From Vibrio sp. STUT-A11 (GTDB taxonomy: Bacteria; Pseudomonadota; Gammaproteobacteria; Enterobacterales; Vibrionaceae), in assembly GCF_026000435.1 (NCBI RefSeq), contig NZ_AP026763.1, positions 2,170,001-2,234,000 on the forward strand: a stretch of DNA of 64,000 nucleotides. Direction: 5' to 3'. This document shows, one piece after another, positions 17,965-26,767 of this stretch. The translations under genes and the position numbers were made by a program. The notes beneath the pieces are model-generated. The model made no database searches. It was not told where the DNA came from and saw nothing but the letters and a program-made list of their open reading frames with translations. Position 1 is the stretch's first letter. Each line of letters begins with the position of its first letter.

Positions 17965-20900
17965 CTACTTTTGGGACTCGGACTCTTGAGCCAACGCCTG
18001 TTGTTCTTCAAGTTCTTGTTCTTTTCTCGCTTTGCGGTCAAACAAACGTTCTACCACAACGAAGAAAACCGGAACAAAGAAGATACCCAACAATGTGGCA
18101 CTCACCATACCACCAAGCACACCGGTACCTACTGCGTTTTGACCCGCAGAACCTACCCCTGAACTGATTGCCAGAGGCACAACGCCAAGACCAAATGCCA
18201 ATGATGTCATGATGATTGGACGTAGACGAACTCGGATTGCATGCAACGTCGCTTCAATAAGCCCTGCACCTTTTGCGTAGTACTCTTTGGCAAATTCGAC
18301 AATCAGAATCGCGTTCTTGGTTGCCAGACCGACGGTGGTCAATAGACTTACCTGGAAGAACACATCGTTATCCAAGCCTCGTCCCATCACCGCAAGCACC
18401 GCACCAAGCACGCCCAGCGGCACGACTAGCACAACCGCAAACGGTACAGACCAACTTTCATAAAGCGCAGCCAATACGAGGAACACGACCAGAATCGACA
18501 ACGCGTATAGCATCGGAGCCTGGTTGCCAGATAGGCGTTCTTCATAAGAGATGCCAGTCCATTTCACCTGGAAGCCTTCAGGTAATTGTTTGACCAGCCC
18601 TTCAATTTCTGCCATCGCATCACCAGTACTGACGCCAGGAGCAGCACCACCTTGGATATTCATCGCAGGCAAGCCATCAAAACGTTGCAGCTGAGGAGAA
18701 CCATACGTCCACTCACCATACGAAAACGCTGAGAATGGCACCATGTCACCGTTGGAGTTACGTACGTACCAAGAATCAAAGTCTTTCGGCTGCATACGGA
18801 ACTCGGCATCACTCTGCAACATCACCTTCTTAACACGACCGCGGTCAATGTAATCGTTGATGTAAGCTCCACCCCATGCAGAAGACAAGATTTGGTTTAC
18901 ATCATCAATGCTCACATTCAAAGCGCGTAGCTTCGCGTGGTCGACATGCACTTGGTACATCGGCGCGTCAGACTGCCCGTTAGGACGCACACCAACAAGG
19001 TTTGGATTTTGCGCCGCCATACCAAGTAACTGACCTTGCGCTGCGACCAATGCATCATGCCCTTGGTTCAACGAGTCTTGAAGATAGAAATCAAAACCAG
19101 TCGCGTTACCTAATTCTTGGATTGCCGGGGGCGCAAAGGCATAGACCATCGCTTCTTTAATGGTCGAGAAGTAACCCATCGCTCGTCCCGTTAGTGAAGC
19201 GGCATCCATTCCCGGCTCTTTACGCTCTGACCAGTCCTTCAAGTTAATGAATGCCATACCCATATTTTGTCCCTGACCCGCGAAACTAAAGCCAGCCACG
19301 GTAAATATCGAGTTTACGGCATCTTTTTCTTCTTCAAGGAAGAACTCGCGTACCTTGTCGAGCGTTTTCTCAGTTTGCTCCTGCGTTGAGTTCGGTGGCA
19401 AAATCGCCATTGAGAAGACAGTGCCTTGGTCTTCATCAGGTAAGAAAGACGTCGATAGATTAGTAAAGAACCAGCCAGCACCTACGGACAACGCAACAAA
19501 CAACACCATCATACGACCCGTACGTTTTAATAATCTTGCTACGCCCGATTCGTATTTTGAGGTTAAGGAGTCAAATTTACGGTTAAACCAGCCAAAAAAA
19601 CCTTTCTTCTCAGACAGCTCGGCATCGCCTTTCTTCAGCAGGGTCGCACACAGCGCAGGCGTCAGGATGATCGCAACCAGTACAGAGAGCGTCATGGCTG
19701 CAACGATCGTTATCGAAAACTGACGATAAATAACCCCGGTAGAACCAGTCATAAACGCCATTGGTACAAACACCGCAGACAAGGTCAAACCGACACCAAC
19801 CAATGCGCCCGTGATCTGGCCCATCGATTTTTTGGTCGCTTCTTTAGGTTCAAGCCCATCTTCGTGCATCACACGTTCAACGTTCTCTACTACTACGATG
19901 GCATCATCCACCAGCAAGCCGATCGCCAGAACCATCGCAAACATGGTTAATGTGTTGACACTAAAGCCTGTCGTATACAAAACAGCAAACGTACCGAGCA
20001 GTACAACCGGAACCGCAATAGTCGGGATAAGCGTTGCACGGAAGTTCTGTAAGAACAGGTACATGATCAAAAATACGAGAACAATCGCTTCCAGTAGCGT
20101 CTTCACCACTTCATGGATAGAGGCTTCAACGAAAGGCGTAGTTTCAAACGGATACGCGATCTTTAAGCCCGCCGGGAAGTTTTCCTGCAACTGCGCCAAA
20201 CGCTCTTTCACCGCCGTTGCGGTCTCCAGCGCATTCGCCCCAGTCCCCAGAGAAAGACCCAAACCCGATGCCGGGAAGCCATTGTATTGACCCTGGATGT
20301 CGTAACTTTCAGCGCCACGTTCAACACGAGCAACGTCTTTCAGGTAGACGTTCGCGCCGCTGGTATCAGACTTAAGAATGATATTTTCAAATTCTTCGAC
20401 ACTACTCAAGCGACTCGCAGAAGAGATGGTTGCGTTCAGCAGTTGTCCTTCCTGTGCGGGCGCCGCACCAAGCTGACCTGACGAAACCTGAGCATTCTGC
20501 TCACTGATCGCGCCAGCGACATCAATCGCAGTCAGATTAAACTGGGTCAACTTGAACGGGTCTAACCAAACGCGCATTGCGTATTGAGCACCAAATGCCT
20601 GGACTTTACCTACGCCAGAAACACGGCTGATAGGGTCTTGGATATTGGATACAACATAGTCAGCGATGTCATTCTGTGTATAATTTGGATCTTCGGAATA
20701 CAGAGCGACAACCAACAAGAAAGAAGTATTCGATTTCTCAACCACAATACCTTGGCTTTGAACTTCACTCGGTAACGAGGTCAGCGCCAACTGCAATTTG
20801 TTTTGCACCTGTACTTGAGCAATATCCGGATCGGCTTCGCTATCAAAGGTCAGCGTGACCGTCGCGTTACCAAACGCATCACTGCTTGATGAAAGGTAGC

Positions 20901-21126
20901 GTAAGTAGTCAAGACCAGTCATGTTTTGCTCGATCACCTGCGTAACGGAGTCTTCAACCGTTTTTGCGGACGCGCCCGGGTAACGGGCAGTGATCGTCAC
21001 CGTAGGCGGCGAAATGGTTGGATACTGCGATACCGGTAAATTCATCAGGGACATGACCCCTGCCAGCATGGTCAGAATAGCCAGAACCCAAGCAAAGACC
21101 GGACGATCGATAAAGAATCGTGCCAT
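17965..21126 (-). CDS. RND multidrug efflux permease (AcrB/MexB type, HAE1)
   Basis: An inner-membrane, proton-driven exporter that works with the adjacent adaptor and an outer-membrane TolC-type channel. It has 1053 residues, full length for AcrB homologues. It starts MARFFIDRPVFAWVLAI, the usual cytoplasmic N-terminal helix. The proton relay pair is present as VDDAIVVVENV at residues about 407-408, and the partner lysine is in TVGLATKNAILIVEF near residue 940. Twelve membrane segments and two large periplasmic loops are evident. The start is 2 bases after the adaptor stop, so the two are one operon. No outer-membrane channel gene is nearby, so TolC is probably shared. The drug range cannot be inferred. 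Confidence 0.95.
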   Translation of the reverse strand: MARFFIDRPVFAWVLAILTMLAGVMSLMNLPVSQYPTISPPTVTITARYPGASAKTVEDSVTQVIEQNMTGLDYLRYLSSSSDAFGNATVTLTFDSEADPDIAQVQVQNKLQLALTSLPSEVQSQGIVVEKSNTSFLLVVALYSEDPNYTQNDIADYVVSNIQDPISRVSGVGKVQAFGAQYAMRVWLDPFKLTQFNLTAIDVAGAISEQNAQVSSGQLGAAPAQEGQLLNATISSASRLSSVEEFENIILKSDTSGANVYLKDVARVERGAESYDIQGQYNGFPASGLGLSLGTGANALETATAVKERLAQLQENFPAGLKIAYPFETTPFVEASIHEVVKTLLEAIVLVFLIMYLFLQNFRATLIPTIAVPVVLLGTFAVLYTTGFSVNTLTMFAMVLAIGLLVDDAIVVVENVERVMHEDGLEPKEATKKSMGQITGALVGVGLTLSAVFVPMAFMTGSTGVIYRQFSITIVAAMTLSVLVAIILTPALCATLLKKGDAELSEKKGFFGWFNRKFDSLTSKYESGVARLLKRTGRMMVLFVALSVGAGWFFTNLSTSFLPDEDQGTVFSMAILPPNSTQEQTEKTLDKVREFFLEEEKDAVNSIFTVAGFSFAGQGQNMGMAFINLKDWSERKEPGMDAASLTGRAMGYFSTIKEAMVYAFAPPAIQELGNATGFDFYLQDSLNQGHDALVAAQGQLLGMAAQNPNLVGVRPNGQSDAPMYQVHVDHAKLRALNVSIDDVNQILSSAWGGAYINDYIDRGRVKKVMLQSDAEFRMQPKDFDSWYVRNSNGDMVPFSAFSYGEWTYGSPQLQRFDGLPAMNIQGGAAPGVSTGDAMAEIEGLVKQLPEGFQVKWTGISYEERLSGNQAPMLYALSILVVFLVLAALYESWSVPFAVVLVVPLGVLGAVLAVMGRGLDNDVFFQVSLLTTVGLATKNAILIVEFAKEYYAKGAGLIEATLHAIRVRLRPIIMTSLAFGLGVVPLAISSGVGSAGQNAVGTGVLGGMVSATLLGIFFVPVFFVVVERLFDRKARKEQELEEQQALAQESESQK

Positions 21127-21128
21127 GA

Positions 21129-22268
21129 TTACTCCTGTTCACCGGTTTGAATGCTTACAGAACTACCCGGCCCTACCTTTTGTAGACCAGCCGTAATCAC
21201 TTTATCGCCCGCTTTTAGGCCGTCGATAATACGCCATTGGTTATCAACTACTTCAGCTGTCGCTACCGGAGTCGAGACAACTTCGTTGTCTGCGTTAACA
21301 ACCATGACGGTCGCTTGTCCCCTCGCATCACGAGTTACCGTGTTTTGAGGAACAAGTATCGCTTCAGGGTCCACACCCGTAATTACTGTGGCACGAACAA
21401 ACATACCTGGTAAAAGCAACCCATCTGGGTTAGGGAATTCCGCACGAAGCGTGACACTGCCGGTGCTCTCATCGACATTCACTTCGACAAACTTCATCGT
21501 GCCTTTGTGCGCATAGGTCGAGCCATCTTCTAATTCTAAAGTTACTTCGGCTGACTCGTCTTGCTGGATATGTCCTTCCGCCAGAGCAGATTTCAGACGT
21601 AGCAATTGAGCTGATGACTGCACGATGTCGATATTAATTGGATCAAGCTGTTGGATCGTCGCTAACGTGTCAGACTGGTTAGCAGTAACCAAGGCACCAG
21701 CGGTGACACTTGATTTACCAATGACACCACTGATAGGAGCCTTAACCTGAGTGTAAGACAAATTGATTTTCGCAGTATTGATGGCCGCTTTTGCTACTAA
21801 CGCTTGAGCTTTCGCTTCTTTATAAGCCGCTTCCGCCTCATCGAGATCTTGTTGACTGATCGATTTTTTCGAAATTAGGGCACGGTAACGCTTAACCGTT
21901 GCAAAGGTGGATTCTTCAGTCGCATTCGCGCGGATCAATTCTGCTTCAGCACTTAATAGAGCCGCTTGGTAGGTTGAGTCGTCAATCTGATACAGAGACT
22001 GACCTTGTTCGACAACACTACCTTCTACAAAGTTACGTTCCGAGACAATACCACTCACCTGTGGGCGAACTTCTGCTTCTTTGAACGCACGGCTGCGACC
22101 CGGCAACTCTACGGTTAACATTTGACGAACAGGTTCAACCGTCATCACTTCAACTTCTGTTGCCTGTGCGGCACCACCGCCTTGATTCGTACCTTCTTGA
22201 CTTGGTTGGCATCCAGCCATAAATAGGCTCGACGCAATCAACAGCGATAGCGTAGTTTTACGTCTCAT
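21129..22268 (-). CDS. RND efflux periplasmic adaptor (AcrA/MexA family lipoprotein)
   Basis: This adaptor bridges the permease and the outer-membrane channel. The ATG at 22268 (MRRKTTLSLL) is preferred over an in-frame start 12 codons upstream because it follows an AGAGAGA ribosome site and begins a lipoprotein signal peptide with lipobox LFMAGC; 379 residues result. Then come the lipoyl-like half motif GRSRAFKEAEVRPQVSG, a helical hairpin (about 95-165), the second lipoyl half NLSYTQVKAPISGVIGKS, a beta-barrel and the membrane-proximal domain (TVTRDARGQATVMVV). It is first in the leftward adaptor-permease operon. Confidence 0.94.
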   Translation of the reverse strand: MRRKTTLSLLIASSLFMAGCQPSQEGTNQGGGAAQATEVEVMTVEPVRQMLTVELPGRSRAFKEAEVRPQVSGIVSERNFVEGSVVEQGQSLYQIDDSTYQAALLSAEAELIRANATEESTFATVKRYRALISKKSISQQDLDEAEAAYKEAKAQALVAKAAINTAKINLSYTQVKAPISGVIGKSSVTAGALVTANQSDTLATIQQLDPINIDIVQSSAQLLRLKSALAEGHIQQDESAEVTLELEDGSTYAHKGTMKFVEVNVDESTGSVTLRAEFPNPDGLLLPGMFVRATVITGVDPEAILVPQNTVTRDARGQATVMVVNADNEVVSTPVATAEVVDNQWRIIDGLKAGDKVITAGLQKVGPGSSVSIQTGEQE

Positions 22269-22304
22269 TAAACATCTCTCTTTCTTACTTTCTCTAAAAA
22301 CCAT

Positions 22305-22670
22305 TTAGGCACTGAAAATACCTAATAAACTTATGGTTATAGTGGCCAAAGTTACATTTAAAAAATTACTTAGGATGATAATTACCCAGTGTTGTACATA
22401 CAACAACATTTACACTTCTATACGCTTACAAAATACGTTTGTCTAAAAGGTGTGCTCGAGATCTCAAAATTGGTCATTTTGCGTTGGAAATCACATTTTT
22501 CTGTGTGCAATTACAACACTCTAAAAAGCGTCAATTTGATTAAAATATCACCATTGGTTTGTACAAAAATTTGATCCCAAGTCCACAGTTATTTCTTATA
22601 AGCTTAAGAAACCGTTCTTAGATAACCAAAAGTAATTTTAGTTAATGCACGAAAAATGACCCAAGTTTGT
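22305..22670. other. Upstream region of the efflux operon, no gene seen
   Basis: This AT-rich interval holds the efflux operon promoter and the palindrome at 22390. The short open frame at 22389-22574 begins inside that palindrome, lacks a ribosome site and has no recognisable motif, so I do not treat it as a gene. The right part of the full gap is occupied by repeat copy A. Confidence 0.5.
22390..22405. promoter_or_regulatory. Candidate operator upstream of the RND efflux operon
   Basis: The inverted repeat TGTTGT-ACAT-ACAACA lies about 122 bases upstream of the adaptor start. Its length and symmetry suit MarR or TetR dimers, and a MarR gene follows the permease. Binding is an inference. 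Confidence 0.45.
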
Positions 22671-22880
22671 GCCAGATTCCGTTCGTTTAACAGCTAACGG
22701 CATGTTTGAACCTTCAGTCATCCTGAACAACGACGAAGGAGTGTGATTCAGGATCTAATTTTCGAGCACTTTATGACCGAAATTATTTCATTCACTGCTC
22801 CGCACGCTACGATTAGATTCCTAGTCTCGCTAGAGCTCGCTGGAATGACACAAATCAAACCGTTAAGCTATTGGCATTAA
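22671..22880 (-). repeat. Dispersed hairpin-rich element, copy A
   Basis: One of four related elements of about 207-210 bases in the window (A here, B 28609-28815, C 53423-53629, D 54692-54899). One end carries a 24-base hairpin (GCCGTT...AACGGC type) and a second hairpin ATCCTGAA / TTCAGGAT at 22720-22755. The other end carries GATTCC...GGAATGAC (22812-22849) and the tip CCGTTAAGC...GGCATTAA. Copies A and D share one orientation and B and C the other; strand is assigned arbitrarily with B and C as plus. Copy A has a five-base insertion near its left tip. It sits between the efflux promoter region and the benE 3' end. No frame in it is conserved. Confidence 0.85.
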
Positions 22881-22962
22881 AAGTTTATGCCTGCGTGCTT
22901 ATTCTTAGTACTACAAGCCTTGTTAGGATCAATGAACAGATTCTTTTCTTCTTTACCTATCG

Positions 22963-24126
22963 CTACGCACGGCGAACCTTAGCGACTGAGCGTAGGTGCA
23001 TCATCCCCACCAACAAGCCCCACAATGTCGCGCTCACACCAAGAAAGCTGATCCCAGATAGAGTGATAAGAAACGTAAACAGTGCAGATTCTCGGTATCC
23101 TTCGTCATGAAAAGCCGATTGCAAACACATCATTAACGTCCCTAATAAGGCAAAACCCGCTAAGATTTTGGTGACTTCGTCCGGAAGAGATAAAAAGATC
23201 GCCACGACTGTCGTCGCGAACACACCAGCAATCAGATAAAACACCCCAGCCCATATCACTGCGCGGTAACGTTGTGTTTTGTCCGAATCTACTTCTGGTG
23301 TCATACAAATTGCGGCTGAAATCGCGGCAAGGTTGACACTAAAACCACCAAATGGCGCTGACAAAATATTGGTGATTCCCGTGCCCATTAAAATAGGTTT
23401 CACTGGCGTGTCATATTGATAGCTTTTCATCATCGCAATACCAGGCAGATTCTGAGAAAGCATCGTAATGATATAAAGCGGGATGGATAAGTTCAGCATC
23501 GCACTGAGATCTAAACTTGGAGTGACCCACATAGGCTGAGCAATAGAGAGTTCCTCGATGTTGAGCGCCGCGTCTTCCACCGCAACCGCGCAAACAACAC
23601 CCAGGATAAGAAGTACGAGCATTGCGTACCTTGGCATCGTATTTTTCGCCAATAAAAAGCCAGCAAACATAATTAGAAAGGTGATTGGTGCACCGCTGAC
23701 TGCCTGAAAGCTGCCCAAACAGAACGGCAGTAAAATAGCCCCAAGCATCGCAGTGCCAAGTTGTGGCGGAATGCGTTCAAGCGCTCGACTCAACGGCGTA
23801 ATGAGTCCGGTTAATAAGATGAGAACACCGGAAATGACAAAAGAACCGATGACTACCGACAGTTCATACTGCTGTGAAGCAACGACCAACATCGCGGCTC
23901 CGGGTGTCGACCACGCGGTCAGTATCGGCGTTTTATAAAACCATGAATAGGCGATGGAGGTTAACCCCATTGTGACGCCCAAGGCTAACAACCAGCTTTC
24001 TATTTGATTGGGTGTCGCACCAGCAGAGGTCGCCGCCTGAATGATGATCACCACCGAACTGGTGTAGCCTACTAACACGGCTGTAAACCCTGCTGACAAG
24101 TGACTTAAATTGAACAGCTTTTTCAT
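22963..24126 (-). CDS. BenE-family permease (benzoate/H+ symporter-like)
   Basis: A 387-residue inner-membrane transporter with about 12 hydrophobic segments. It matches the BenE family (E. coli YdcO relatives) in the N-terminal LSAGFTAVLVGYTSSV, in AWSTPGAAML near residue 72, and in the conserved SAPFGGFSVNLAAISAAIC near residue 258. The family name comes from benzoate uptake, but the natural substrate of the YdcO branch is uncertain. The gene is divergent from an XRE-cupin regulator, the same pairing as E. coli ydcO-sutR(ydcN), where the regulator is linked to sulfur use. Local regulation by that protein is likely through the repeats at 24160-24214. Confidence 0.87.
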   Translation of the reverse strand: MKKLFNLSHLSAGFTAVLVGYTSSVVIIIQAATSAGATPNQIESWLLALGVTMGLTSIAYSWFYKTPILTAWSTPGAAMLVVASQQYELSVVIGSFVISGVLILLTGLITPLSRALERIPPQLGTAMLGAILLPFCLGSFQAVSGAPITFLIMFAGFLLAKNTMPRYAMLVLLILGVVCAVAVEDAALNIEELSIAQPMWVTPSLDLSAMLNLSIPLYIITMLSQNLPGIAMMKSYQYDTPVKPILMGTGITNILSAPFGGFSVNLAAISAAICMTPEVDSDKTQRYRAVIWAGVFYLIAGVFATTVVAIFLSLPDEVTKILAGFALLGTLMMCLQSAFHDEGYRESALFTFLITLSGISFLGVSATLWGLLVGMMHLRSVAKVRRA

Positions 24127-24159
24127 CCTTCGTTCTTCCCTGCTTTGTGATAAAATCTT

Positions 24160-24214
24160 CGTGCGCTATAACATACAACAAAAAGATAACACTGTGCGCA
24201 ATAACGCACAACAA
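24160..24214. promoter_or_regulatory. Two phased operator copies between benE-like gene and XRE-cupin regulator
   Basis: Two near-identical 22-base blocks, starting GTGCGCTATAAC (24160-24181) and TGTGCGCAATAAC (24193-24214), are 33 bases apart, about three helical turns. The right copy contains a perfect inverted repeat TGTGCG-CAATAA-CGCACA (24193-24210). They fill the short divergent interval and are well placed to control both genes. Confidence 0.65.
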
Positions 24215-24225
24215 GGTATTTAGTT

Positions 24226-24765
24226 ATGAATGAATCCGCATTTAAATCCGAGATCGCTCATCACCTGAAATCTGAAAGGAAAAAAAGAGGATTGAGTCTG
24301 GATGCCACTTCAAAATTGACCGGAGTTTCAAAAGCGATGTTAGGGCAGATAGAGCGACAAGAATCCAGCCCGACGATTTCGACACTTTGGAAAATTGCCA
24401 GTGGACTGGACACGTCATTCTCGGCGTTTTTTGCTAATGATCCAGAGCTGCGCTCCGCAGATCACGCGTTTCCTGAAGACGCTAAAATGAAAGTAAATAC
24501 GCTGTTTCCTTATAAAGCAGATTCAGGCTTGGAAATGTTTGAGATCACCCTAACCGGACATCATCGCCAAATGTCTTCCCCACATGGTGTTGGCGTCATC
24601 GAACATATTCACGTGCTTAAAGGTGAAATGAATGTCTACTTCAATGATGAATGGCATCACTTGGCAACGGGAGATAGCATTCGCTTTTTTAGCGATCAAC
24701 CGCATGGATACGAAGCAGCGACTGAGACCACAACGTTTCAAAACATCGTTTGCTATCCAAAATAA
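24226..24765 (+). CDS. XRE-family regulator with C-terminal cupin (SutR/YdcN-like)
   Basis: A 179-residue repressor or activator. The N-terminal XRE helix-turn-helix covers residues 8-65 (LSLDATSKLTGVSKAMLGQI, then ESSPTISTLWKIA). The C-terminal cupin barrel spans about 100-175 (GVIEHIHVLKGEMNVYF, SIRFFSDQPHGYEA) and probably binds a small effector. Divergence from a BenE-type permease matches the E. coli sutR-ydcO arrangement, so control of that permease and its own gene is likely. The ribosome site AAGG lies upstream of the ATG. A terminator follows at 24944. Confidence 0.9.
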   Translation: MNESAFKSEIAHHLKSERKKRGLSLDATSKLTGVSKAMLGQIERQESSPTISTLWKIASGLDTSFSAFFANDPELRSADHAFPEDAKMKVNTLFPYKADSGLEMFEITLTGHHRQMSSPHGVGVIEHIHVLKGEMNVYFNDEWHHLATGDSIRFFSDQPHGYEAATETTTFQNIVCYPK

Positions 24766-24939
24766 CGGTCTATATTGAACGTTGATTGGAACGAACCTCC
24801 CATTCAGGCACTTAAAAGGGCGACAGAAAGTGTATAGGTCTCAGATTAAAGACTACATTTTAGATGCCGATGCCCCAACCAGTTCCCCTAAATATGGTGT
24901 CACTGGCAACGAATAGTTGGGCTTTATTTCTTCCTGTGT

Positions 24940-25197
24940 TTAGCCAGAGCGTTGATGCTCTGGTTTCTTTTTGTCTAGGGTTATTAGCTGACGAACCGTC
25001 TGGCACATATTGAACGCTAAGTCACGGCGTATGCTTTCGGCGTCATGCAGTACCCGAGCTCGGTTTGCGCTGACATAAATACACTCAGGCCTGCTGATAG
25101 ACACCTTTTGCATTTCTGCATACAAAACTTCTGCCTGAGACGCGAGCAACTCACAGTGTGAATGCCAATTGCAGCAATGGTTAGAGTGATAAATCAT
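24940..25197 (-). CDS. Small hypothetical protein downstream of the diguanylate cyclase
   Basis: An open frame of 85 residues from the ATG at 25197, which overlaps the end of the GGDEF gene by 17 bases and so could be translationally coupled. The composition looks protein-like, with an amphipathic helix pattern (LLASQAEVLYAEMQ, SIRRDLAFNMCQTVRQL), and a cysteine/histidine-rich N-terminus. Its last nine codons run through the CCAGAGC hairpin of the terminator, which is unusual. I recognise no family. It may be real or may be a chance frame in the operon tail. Confidence 0.4.
   Translation of the reverse strand: MIYHSNHCCNWHSHCELLASQAEVLYAEMQKVSISRPECIYVSANRARVLHDAESIRRDLAFNMCQTVRQLITLDKKKPEHQRSG
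24944..24972 (+). terminator. Terminator after the XRE-cupin gene
   Basis: Stem CCAGAGC (24944-24950), loop GTTGAT, GCTCTGG (24957-24963), then TTTCTTTTT on the plus strand. Confidence 0.8.
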
Positions 25198-26767
25198 CAA
25201 CGATAGCGCCATTTTTCCCTTCTCGTTTGACTCGGTACATCATCTGATCGGCACGAATCAGCAACTGTTCAACGTCGTAACCTATATTTAAAGACGTACT
25301 TACACCAATACTAGCGCCGACAGAAACGAAGAAATCATCATTGATTTCGATACATTCAGTAAACGCACTTTCTATGTCACTCAAAATAGAAGGCAGAACG
25401 GAAATATCTTCCAACGAAATCGCCACAACGAACTCATCGCCACCCCAACGAGCGATGATGTCATTCGGGCGTAAGATACTTCTTAAGCGAGAGCTCAGTT
25501 CCTTCAAGACAATATCACCCGCCTCATGACCATGCTCATCATTCACGACTTTGAAATCATTTAAATCCAGCCATATCATGACTAGATGCGCACCACTTTC
25601 TTCCGCCGATAGGCACAATTCTCTAAATCGGACATCTCCACCACGTCGATTGTAAATCCCCGTCAGTGCATCGTGCGTAGCATTGTAGACAAAGGCTTTT
25701 TCTTTGTGTGCACGATCCGAGATATCGTAAACCACAAGTTCAACAAAACGCTGTAAATTTTGCTTTTTCTCATGATCTACGCGTGAACATATCACTCTCA
25801 ACCAAACATCTTCTTTGCGGTTTAAGCGGAAATCTTTAAACGCACTGGGGCTCTCCTCACGGACGTCTTTTAACAGTGATTCAAACTCTTTCTTATCGTC
25901 AAAAAGATCAAGCAGTGCCACTTCATTCATGTGTGGCTCGCCATACTGAAAGATCGCTTTAAATGACGGGTTTGCCAAATAAACCTGATTACTGTCATCT
26001 ATCAACGCAATGCCTGCATGAGAATGCTCAAAGATGATCCTAAATTGACGCTCCAGTTTGAGAATTTGTTTATTTTTCGCCGCTTCACTACGATAAAAGT
26101 TAGAGATTCTGTTCATCAGACTGTGAGTGTTTTGAGCCAGAAAGCCAATTTCATCACTTGACGAAACTTGAATAACGTTCTCAGATAAAGGCCCATCAAC
26201 GGGCGCGTGGCGGATTTGTTCTAACAATTGATTTAACGGACGAGAGACAAGTTGACGGAAGATCACGAACACACAAAGCAGGATCGTCCCCACCAAAAAG
26301 GACTGCCAAATAACCAAAGAGATCCCTTTATCACGAGCCTGCTGGTGAATGTAGACTCGATTGAGAAAAACCTCTAATGTGCCGAGCTTTGCCCCACCAA
26401 ACGGGGGTGTTAAAACTTCTACGATATCGCTCTTATCTCGTGATATCTCACCACTAATCACAAGCGTGTCTTCATCGACACTAAAGCGTACACCTTTTAT
26501 TTCAGGATTACCTACCAGGCTGGCAGTAATATCTGATGCGAGATCGATATCCGACAAATACGCGGCCATGGATGCGTTATATCGGATCATTGAGACCAAC
26601 CGTTGCACACGCTCCTGAGCCAGTTGCTGAACTTCGCCGTACGTATATTGGTAACTGATAAAGCTGGTGATGGGGATAAAAATGATGGCAACAGCAAATA
26701 TCAATGCCAACAATTTGAATCCTATCCGGCTATTGATCCACTGATAGAACGAAAACAACTTTGACAT
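25181..26767 (-). CDS. Membrane diguanylate cyclase (periplasmic sensor, HAMP, PAS, GGDEF)
   Basis: This enzyme makes cyclic di-GMP from two GTP. The ATG at 26767 (MSKLFSFYQWINSRIGFK, 528 residues) is chosen because GGAG lies 12 bases upstream; the longer frame would run deep into the preceding gene. Order of parts: membrane helix about 12-38; periplasmic domain 40-155 resembling the CHASE8 sensor of YfiN-type cyclases (NASMAAYLSDIDLASDI); second helix 158-182; HAMP 185-235; PAS about 255-350 (FEHSHAGIALIDDSNQ); GGDEF domain 365-525. The active site RWGGDEF near residue 440 is intact, with an inhibitory RxxD (RPND) five residues before it. It overlaps the upstream PstS-like gene by 38 bases, so signal input from that protein is likely. 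Confidence 0.92.
   Translation of the reverse strand: MSKLFSFYQWINSRIGFKLLALIFAVAIIFIPITSFISYQYTYGEVQQLAQERVQRLVSMIRYNASMAAYLSDIDLASDITASLVGNPEIKGVRFSVDEDTLVISGEISRDKSDIVEVLTPPFGGAKLGTLEVFLNRVYIHQQARDKGISLVIWQSFLVGTILLCVFVIFRQLVSRPLNQLLEQIRHAPVDGPLSENVIQVSSSDEIGFLAQNTHSLMNRISNFYRSEAAKNKQILKLERQFRIIFEHSHAGIALIDDSNQVYLANPSFKAIFQYGEPHMNEVALLDLFDDKKEFESLLKDVREESPSAFKDFRLNRKEDVWLRVICSRVDHEKKQNLQRFVELVVYDISDRAHKEKAFVYNATHDALTGIYNRRGGDVRFRELCLSAEESGAHLVMIWLDLNDFKVVNDEHGHEAGDIVLKELSSRLRSILRPNDIIARWGGDEFVVAISLEDISVLPSILSDIESAFTECIEINDDFFVSVGASIGVSTSLNIGYDVEQLLIRADQMMYRVKREGKNGAIVDDLSL

Noticed and set aside
19355..20290. Plus-strand frames of 122 and 159 codons opposite the RND permease
   Set aside because: Shadow frames of a well-supported 1053-residue protein; no membrane or domain logic.
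22389..22574. 61-codon frame upstream of the RND operon
   Set aside because: Starts within a palindrome, no ribosome site, composition of AT-rich non-coding DNA.
22685..22868. Copy A of the repeat has GTTTAAC and GTTAAGC at its two ends, which fit the integron attC boxes RYYYAAC and GTTRRRY
   Set aside because: The first box is not kept in copies B, C and D (its AAC is lost), no cassette genes or integrase are present, and the conserved hairpin layout is unlike attC.
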